Shown: in pieces, positions 54,234 through 58,952 of the stretch | How positions within the stretch are numbered: the first letter of the stretch is position 1 | Layout of the letters: each line of letters begins with the position of its first letter | Source: Mycobacterium gastri | GTDB taxonomy: Bacteria; Actinomycetota; Actinomycetes; Mycobacteriales; Mycobacteriaceae | Length of the DNA stretch: 58,952 nt | Reading direction: 5' to 3' | Assembly: GCF_002102175.1 (NCBI RefSeq) | Contig: NZ_LQOX01000056.1 | Coordinates: 1 to 58,952, forward strand | Notes under the pieces: model-generated | The model's input: the letters and a program-made list of their open reading frames with translations, nothing else | The model's database searches: none | What the model was told of the DNA's origin: nothing | Translations under genes and position numbers: made by a program

Positions 54234-55789
54234 TCGCCACCGCGGCGCCGGGCACGGTCCGGACAAGGGAGTCTTCGAGACGGTGGCGGGCCGTGCTGCT
54301 GGCCGCCGTCGCAGCCTGCGCGGCCTGCGGCATCATCTATGAGCTTGCGCTGCTTACCCTTTCGGCCAGCCTGGACGGCGGCGGTATCGTCGCCACGTCA
54401 CTGATCGTCGCGGGCTACATCGCCGCGCTGGGCGCCGGTGCGCTGCTGGTCAAGCCGCTGCTGCCGCGGGCGGCGATCACCTTCATCGGCGTGGAGGTGC
54501 TGCTGGGCATTGTCGGAGGGTTGTCCGCGGCGGCGTTGTATGTGACGTTCGCGTTCATCGGCGGATCGTTGTGGGTGCTGGCGCTGGGCACCGCGCTGAT
54601 CGGCGGGCTGGTCGGGGCCGAGGTGCCGCTGCTGATGACGCTGTTGCAGAGCGGCCGGGTGGCCGGGGCGACCGATACCGGCCGGATGCTGGCCGACCTG
54701 ACCGCGGCTGATTATTTGGGCGCGCTGGTCGGCGGGCTCAGTTGGCCGTTCGTCCTGCTGCCGCAGTTGGGGATGATTCGCGGGGCGGCGGCCACCGGCA
54801 TCGTCAACCTGGTGGCCGCGGCCGTGGTGTCGATCTTCCTACTGCGGCGGATCGTCGGCGCCCGCCAGTTGGCGACGGCGCTGGGCGCGCTGGCCGCCGC
54901 GCTGGGGCTGCTGGTGACGCTGTTGGTGGGTGCGCGTGGCATCGAGACGACCAGCCGCCAGCGGCTCTATGCCGACCCGATCATCGCCTACCGGCACTCG
55001 GTGTACCAGGAGATCGTGGTGACGCGCCGCGGCAACGACCTGCGGCTCTACCTGGACGGCGGATTGCAGTTTTCCACTGTGGACGAGTACCGCTACACCG
55101 AAAGCCTGGTCTATCCCGCGCTCGGTGCGGGTGCCCACTCGGTGCTGGTGTTGGGCGGGGGTGACGGGTTGGCCGCCCGCGAGCTATTGCGCCAACCCGG
55201 TGTCGGGCAGATCGTTCAGGTGGAGCTTGATCCGGTGGTGATCGAGTTGGCGCGCACCACCATGCGCGGGGCCAATGGCGGTTCGCTGGACAACCCGCGC
55301 GTGCATGTCGTCATCGACGACGCGATGCGCTGGCTGCGCGGTTCTGACGCCGGCTTCGACGCGGTCATCGTCGACCTGCCCGACCCGGACACGCCCGTGC
55401 TGGGCCGGCTGTATTCCACCGAGTTCTACGGCCTGGTGTCCCAGGCTTTGGCCCCCGACGGGCTGATGGTGGTGCAAGCGGGCAGCCCGTTCTCGACGCG
55501 GACGGCGTTTTGGCGCACGGTCTCGTCAGTACAAGCTGCGGGGTATGCGGTGACGCCGTACCACGTTTATGTGCCCACCTTCGGCGACTGGGGGTTCGTC
55601 CTGGCGCGCCGGGGGTCCACCGCCCCGGTGCCGTCGGTGCCGCGTGACGCGCCGCCGCTGCGTTTCCTCAACCAGCGGGTGCTCGATGCGGCGACCGTCT
55701 TCTCCGGCGACGTTGCGCCGCGCCCACTCGAGCCGTCGACCCTCGACAACCCGCGCATCGTCGAGGACATACGGCACGGATACGACTAA
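54230..55789 (+). CDS. speE: Membrane-fused spermidine synthase-like aminopropyltransferase
   Basis: This 519-residue protein has about seven N-terminal membrane helices (residues ~20-230) fused to a spermidine synthase domain. The domain shows [14 protein letters not shown], the cofactor motif [16 protein letters not shown], and the catalytic Asp in [11 protein letters not shown]. It would transfer an aminopropyl group from decarboxylated SAM, if the acceptor site is intact. The membrane part and neighbours suggest a different or envelope-linked substrate (inference). The annotation speE follows M. tuberculosis Rv2601. Confidence 0.88.
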   Translation: MIATAAPGTVRTRESSRRWRAVLLAAVAACAACGIIYELALLTLSASLDGGGIVATSLIVAGYIAALGAGALLVKPLLPRAAITFIGVEVLLGIVGGLSAAALYVTFAFIGGSLWVLALGTALIGGLVGAEVPLLMTLLQSGRVAGATDTGRMLADLTAADYLGALVGGLSWPFVLLPQLGMIRGAAATGIVNLVAAAVVSIFLLRRIVGARQLATALGALAAALGLLVTLLVGARGIETTSRQRLYADPIIAYRHSVYQEIVVTRRGNDLRLYLDGGLQFSTVDEYRYTESLVYPALGAGAHSVLVLGGGDGLAARELLRQPGVGQIVQVELDPVVIELARTTMRGANGGSLDNPRVHVVIDDAMRWLRGSDAGFDAVIVDLPDPDTPVLGRLYSTEFYGLVSQALAPDGLMVVQAGSPFSTRTAFWRTVSSVQAAGYAVTPYHVYVPTFGDWGFVLARRGSTAPVPSVPRDAPPLRFLNQRVLDAATVFSGDVAPRPLEPSTLDNPRIVEDIRHGYD

Positions 55790-55804
55790 CCGGTGCATCA
55801 GCGA

Positions 55805-55823
55805 ATGGTAAATTTCCTACCAT
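55805..55823. promoter_or_regulatory. Operator/promoter of vapBC: ATGGTA-N7-TACCAT dyad at the start codon
   Basis: The dyad covers 55805-55823 and includes the first two bases of the antitoxin ATG (55822). Between the arms, TAAATT (55809-55814) is a plausible -10 box, which would give a leaderless message. The arrangement fits autorepression by the VapBC complex. Confidence 0.6.
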
Positions 55824-56067
55824 GCGTACGACCATCGACGCCGCGGGCCGTCTGGTGATCCCCAAGCCGATTCGCGACCGCCTTGGCCTGCACGGCAACC
55901 AAGAGGTAGAGATCGTCGAACGCGATGGGCGTATCGAGATCGAGCCAGCGCCGACGGACGTCGAACTCGTTCGGGAAGGGTCGGTCATTGTCGCCCGTCC
56001 GAAACGCTCGCTGCCTCCGCTGACCGACGACATCGTTCGCGAAGCGCTCGATCGCGTCCGACGGTGA
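55822..56067 (+). CDS. vapB41: VapB-type antitoxin (AbrB/MazE domain)
   Basis: This 81-residue protein has an N-terminal swapped-hairpin AbrB DNA-binding domain (IDAAGRLVIPKPIRDRLGL). A C-terminal part (LPPLTDDIVREALDRVRR) should wrap the toxin. No ribosome binding site is seen; leaderless translation is likely. It overlaps the toxin gene by four bases (GTGA). Position after speE matches vapB41. Confidence 0.9.
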   Translation: MRTTIDAAGRLVIPKPIRDRLGLHGNQEVEIVERDGRIEIEPAPTDVELVREGSVIVARPKRSLPPLTDDIVREALDRVRR

Positions 56068-56468
56068 TCGCTCCAGACACCAGCGTCCTCGTCGCCGGAT
56101 TCGCAACCTGGCACGAAGGGCACGAGTCGGCCGTGCGCGCGCTCAACCGTGGTGTCCAGCTGATCGCCCACGCGGCGGTGGAAACGTATTCGGTTCTGAC
56201 GCGTCTACCGCCGCCGCACCGTGTCGCCCCGGATGCCGTTCACGCCTACTTGACCGGTGTGACGTCCAGCGACTATCTGACCCTCGATGCCGGATCGCAT
56301 CGCGGCTTGATCGATCGCCTTGCCGAACTCGGTGTTACCGGCGGTGGCAGCTACGACGCGTTGGTCGGCATCACGGCGAAAGCGGCCGGAGCAACGCTGC
56401 TGACCCGCGATGTGCGTGCGGTCACGACGTACGAGCGGCTGCAAGTGCAGTTCGAGCTGGTGGCCTGA
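56064..56468 (+). CDS. vapC41: VapC-type PIN-domain ribonuclease toxin
   Basis: This 134-residue PIN domain has the acidic residues in APDTSVLVAGF (D5), in the AVETYSVLTRL region (E), in SYDALVGITAK (D) and in LLTRDVRA (D). VapC toxins cut tRNA or rRNA and are held inactive by VapB. The pair seems intact. Target RNA cannot be read from sequence. Confidence 0.9.
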   Translation: MIAPDTSVLVAGFATWHEGHESAVRALNRGVQLIAHAAVETYSVLTRLPPPHRVAPDAVHAYLTGVTSSDYLTLDAGSHRGLIDRLAELGVTGGGSYDALVGITAKAAGATLLTRDVRAVTTYERLQVQFELVA

Positions 56469-56495
56469 CGGCGAAGCCGCGCTCGACGGCCAGAC

Positions 56496-57251
56496 TCACT
56501 CCTCGTCGAGAGCCGCCAACACCTCGTCGGACACCTCGACATTGGTCCACACGTTCTGCACGTCGTCGCTGTCCTCCAGCGCGTCGACGAGCTTGAACAC
56601 CTTGCGGGCGCCGTCGACATCCACCGGCACACTGACCGACGGCTGGAAACCGGCTTCCGCCGACTCGTAGTCAATCCCCGCGTCTTGCAACGCGGTGCGC
56701 ACCGCAACCAGATCACCGGGTTCGGCGATCACCTCGAAGCTGTCGCCCAGGTCGTTGACCTCCTCGGCACCCGCCTCGAGAACCGCGGTCAGCACGTCGT
56801 CCTCGGTCAGGCCGTTCTTGTCCAGGGTGACCACGCCCTTGCGAGAGAACAGATAGGACACCGACCCCGGATCGGCCATGGTGCCGCCGTTGCGCGTCAT
56901 GGCCACCCGCACCTCGCTGGCGGCGCGATTGCGATTGTCGGTCAGGCACTCGATCAACACCGCGACGCCGTTGGGCGCGTAGCCCTCATACATGATGGTC
57001 TGCCAGTCGGCGCCACCGGCTTCCTCGCCCGCGCCGCGCTTGCGGGCCCGCTCGATGTTCTCATTGGGCACCGAACTCTTCTTAGCCTTCTGAATGGCGT
57101 CGTAAAGGGTGGGATTGCCCGCCGGGTCACCGCCGCCGACGCGGGCCGCGACCTCGATGTTCTTGATCAGCCGGGCGAACATCTTGCCGCGACGGGCGTC
57201 GACGACGGCCTTCTTGTGCTTGGTGGTTGCCCACTTGGAATGGCCGCTCAT
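56496..57251 (-). CDS. YebC/PmpR family DNA-binding protein (Rv2603c-like)
   Basis: This 251-residue protein has the family start [20 protein letters not shown], the GGxxxxGNP segment ([20 protein letters not shown]), and the C-terminal domain with [15 protein letters not shown]. The family is named as a transcription regulator; recent work on relatives also assigns help at stalled ribosomes. Length is standard. Confidence 0.94.
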   Translation of the reverse strand: MSGHSKWATTKHKKAVVDARRGKMFARLIKNIEVAARVGGGDPAGNPTLYDAIQKAKKSSVPNENIERARKRGAGEEAGGADWQTIMYEGYAPNGVAVLIECLTDNRNRAASEVRVAMTRNGGTMADPGSVSYLFSRKGVVTLDKNGLTEDDVLTAVLEAGAEEVNDLGDSFEVIAEPGDLVAVRTALQDAGIDYESAEAGFQPSVSVPVDVDGARKVFKLVDALEDSDDVQNVWTNVEVSDEVLAALDEE

Positions 57252-57352
57252 CGGTGTGCTGTACCTCTTCTTTTGGGTTCTGTTGCTTGAAAGTTCGCCA
57301 GACGAGTCTACGTGGACCGCAGGTGGTGTTCGCCTGGCCGGCTCCCGCCCAC

Positions 57353-57409
57353 CGAGCCTGTAATTCTGCAGGGGAAGTTCGAGTGCGAGCCTGCCAAATT
57401 ACAGGCTCG
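57353..57409. repeat. 13-bp perfect inverted repeat, transposon-end-like relic
   Basis: CGAGCCTGTAATT (57353-57365) and AATTACAGGCTCG (57397-57409) are perfect inverted repeats separated by 31 bases, between the yebC-type gene and pdxT. The form resembles a minimal pair of insertion-sequence ends with the centre lost. No coding capacity remains. A bidirectional terminator is not likely, since pdxT and the yebC-type gene point the same way. Confidence 0.5.
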
Positions 57410-57444
57410 ATAATGCTGCCCACATGAAGGCGCCCGATGAGACG

Positions 57445-58041
57445 TCAGCGCCGGCCGCCGACGATGTCGACGAATATTCGATGGATACGACGGTCGCCGG
57501 TGACCTCGGGGTGAAATGCCGTCGCCAGCACCGGGCCCTGTCGCACCGCGACGACGTGGCCCGCGGCCCGGGCCAGCACCTGCACACCGTCGCCGACCCG
57601 CTCGACCCATGGTGCCCTGATGAACACCGCACGCACCGGGTCGTCCAGGCCGTCGAACGCGACATCGCCCTCGAACGAATCGACTTGACGCCCAAAAGCG
57701 TTGCGCCGCACCGTCATATCGATCCCGCATAGCGGCACGGCCTCGCGGCCGCGGGCGCCGGCGTCCAGAATCTCGCTGGCCAGCAGGATCATGCCGGCAC
57801 ACGCGCCGTAGGCCGGAAGTCCTTCGGCCAGCCGAGCCCGCAACGGCTCCAGCAATTCGAAGTCGCGCAGCAGATGGCTGATGGTCGTGGACTCGCCGCC
57901 CGGAAGCACCAGCGCATCCACCGCGTCCAGCTCGCCGCGGCGCCGCACCGGCATCGCCTCGGCTCCGGCTGCACGCAACGCGGCAAGATGCTCCCGGGTG
58001 TCCCCTTGCAACGCCAGGACGCCGATCCTCGGCGGCGTCAT
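57445..58041 (-). CDS. pdxT: Pyridoxal 5'-phosphate synthase glutaminase subunit PdxT
   Basis: This 198-residue class I glutaminase has VLPGGESTT, the nucleophile Cys in [11 protein letters not shown], and the His-Glu pair in [10 protein letters not shown]. It feeds ammonia to PdxS for PLP synthesis. The ATG at 58041 overlaps the tesB2 stop by four bases; the order pdxS-tesB2-pdxT is as in M. tuberculosis, where it is also called snoP (Rv2604c). Confidence 0.96.
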   Translation of the reverse strand: MTPPRIGVLALQGDTREHLAALRAAGAEAMPVRRRGELDAVDALVLPGGESTTISHLLRDFELLEPLRARLAEGLPAYGACAGMILLASEILDAGARGREAVPLCGIDMTVRRNAFGRQVDSFEGDVAFDGLDDPVRAVFIRAPWVERVGDGVQVLARAAGHVVAVRQGPVLATAFHPEVTGDRRIHRIFVDIVGGRR

Positions 58042-58874
58042 GGCTGGTATCCGCGGCGATAACGGGTCAGCCCCTCCTGCACAACGGCCGCCACCAACTC
58101 GCCCCGTTGGGTGAAGATCTTCCCGTGGGTGAGGGCGCGACCACCGCCGGCCGACGGTGAGGACTGGTCGTAGAGCAACCACTCGTCGGCGCGGAAAGCC
58201 CGCATGAACCACATCGCGTGGTCCAGCGATGCCACCTGCAGATGCTCTCGCTCCTTGAGGTGGGTGACCTGCGCCGAACCGAGCAGGGTGAGGTCGCTCA
58301 TGTAGGCCAGCGCGCAGATGTGCAGCACCGGGTCGTCGGGCAGGCGATCGTGGTGGCGAAACCACACCTGCTGTTGAGAAGCCTTGCCGGGCAAACACTG
58401 CAACTGCTCCCGCGGCACAATCCGCACGTCCCACTCCTCGAACTGCCGGAAGCCGGCGTCATCGAATACCCGCACCGAGCGCAATCCGGGCAGATCGTCG
58501 GGTGGCGGCGCCGCCGGCATCTGGTCCTGGTGGCTGATGCCTTGCTGATGGGTCTGAAAGGACGCGCCCATACTGAAGATGATTTCCCCATGCTGGATGG
58601 CAGTGACCCGCCTGGTGGCGAACGATCCGCCATCTCGAGTGCGCTCGACCAGAAAAACGGTGCGTTCCTTGGCATCTCCGGGCCGAAGAAAGTATCCGTG
58701 CAGCGAGTGGACGCGATACGACGGGTCGACGGTGCGCACCGCCGACACCAGCGACTGCCCCGCGACATGGCCGCCGAAAGTGCGCTGCAGAAAACCTGAT
58801 TCCGGGCTGAAGACGCTGCCGCGATAGATGTTGACCTCAAGTTGCTCGAGGTCGAGGATCTCTTCGATCGCCAC
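58038..58874 (-). CDS. tesB2: Acyl-CoA thioesterase II
   Basis: This 278-residue double-hotdog thioesterase has [18 protein letters not shown] and the C-terminal half with [24 protein letters not shown] and [23 protein letters not shown]. It hydrolyses acyl-CoA esters. The start is GTG at 58874. It is inserted between pdxS and pdxT in one operon; the reason for this link is unknown. Confidence 0.95.
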   Translation of the reverse strand: MAIEEILDLEQLEVNIYRGSVFSPESGFLQRTFGGHVAGQSLVSAVRTVDPSYRVHSLHGYFLRPGDAKERTVFLVERTRDGGSFATRRVTAIQHGEIIFSMGASFQTHQQGISHQDQMPAAPPPDDLPGLRSVRVFDDAGFRQFEEWDVRIVPREQLQCLPGKASQQQVWFRHHDRLPDDPVLHICALAYMSDLTLLGSAQVTHLKEREHLQVASLDHAMWFMRAFRADEWLLYDQSSPSAGGGRALTHGKIFTQRGELVAAVVQEGLTRYRRGYQP

Positions 58875-58883
58875 GGAAGGTTT

Positions 58884-58952
58884 TTACCAGCCGCGCTCGG
58901 CGAGCCGGTGCGGCTGGGCGATCTGTTCGACGTTGATGCCCACCATCGGCTC
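58884..58952 (-). CDS. pdxS: Pyridoxal 5'-phosphate synthase subunit PdxS, C-terminal fragment
   Basis: Only the last 22 codons lie in the window; they read EPMVGINVEQIAQPHRLAE and end RGW before the TAA at 58884. This is the standard C-terminus of mycobacterial PdxS (snzP). The rest lies beyond the window edge. Confidence 0.85.
   Translation of the reverse strand, partial: EPMVGINVEQIAQPHRLAERGW

Noticed and set aside
1..58952. CRISPR arrays, tRNA or rRNA genes
   Set aside because: No regularly spaced repeats outside the PGRS and Pro-rich coding repeats, and no recognisable tRNA or rRNA segments were seen in the intergenic gaps.

Overview
The window is high-GC chromosomal DNA from a slow-growing Mycobacterium. 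Gene order follows the M. tuberculosis stretch from the Rv2560 homolog to the pdxS (Rv2606c) homolog almost gene for gene: aspS, hisS, ppiB, rel, apt, secF-secD-yajC, gabT, fadD9/car, a PE_PGRS gene, ruvC-ruvA-ruvB, speE, vapBC41, the yebC-type gene, and tesB2-pdxT-pdxS. A PE_PGRS gene and a 13E12-type HNH gene also fit this group. It is not the tuberculosis complex itself: Rv2561-Rv2566, dhaA and vapBC40 are missing, and about 15 kb of extra DNA sits between the Rv2575 and Rv2578c homologs. The species cannot be fixed from sequence alone.

Layout. 1-12.2 kb is core: a Pro/Gly-rich membrane protein, an ATP-grasp/alpha-E protein convergent with a transglutaminase-like/metallopeptidase pair, a small regulator with a FUSC-type membrane protein, aspS with a Ddn-like reductase, then homologs of Rv2573-Rv2575. 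12.2-28 kb is the accessory zone. It holds (a) a cytochrome P450, a 26-codon gene with a near-perfect ribosome binding site, a hairpin and a methyltransferase; (b) a decayed IS982-family element with intact 18-bp inverted ends, then a frameshifted zinc-ribbon/YVTN relic; (c) an aldolase/DapA-like pair with a divergent XRE-cupin regulator; (d) an MmpS-like secreted protein and a divergent patatin; (e) a five-gene operon of polyprenyl synthase, squalene/phytoene-synthase-like protein, di-iron membrane oxygenase, membrane methyltransferase and MmpL transporter. 28-59 kb is again core.

How the genes fit together. The five-gene operon (20611-27885) reads as a pathway: chain elongation, head-to-head condensation, oxidation, methylation and export of an isoprenoid lipid. 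The P450/peptide/methyltransferase set (12189-14443) has the layout of a small ribosomal-peptide locus. The two loci share a GTCCCC-N6-GGGGAC dyad and a downstream TAAC(C)GATNATCGGA element, which hints at common control. These are the best candidates for undescribed systems. The core part supplies tRNA charging, stringent response, Sec translocation, Holliday-junction processing, PLP synthesis and aryl/alkyl acid reduction.
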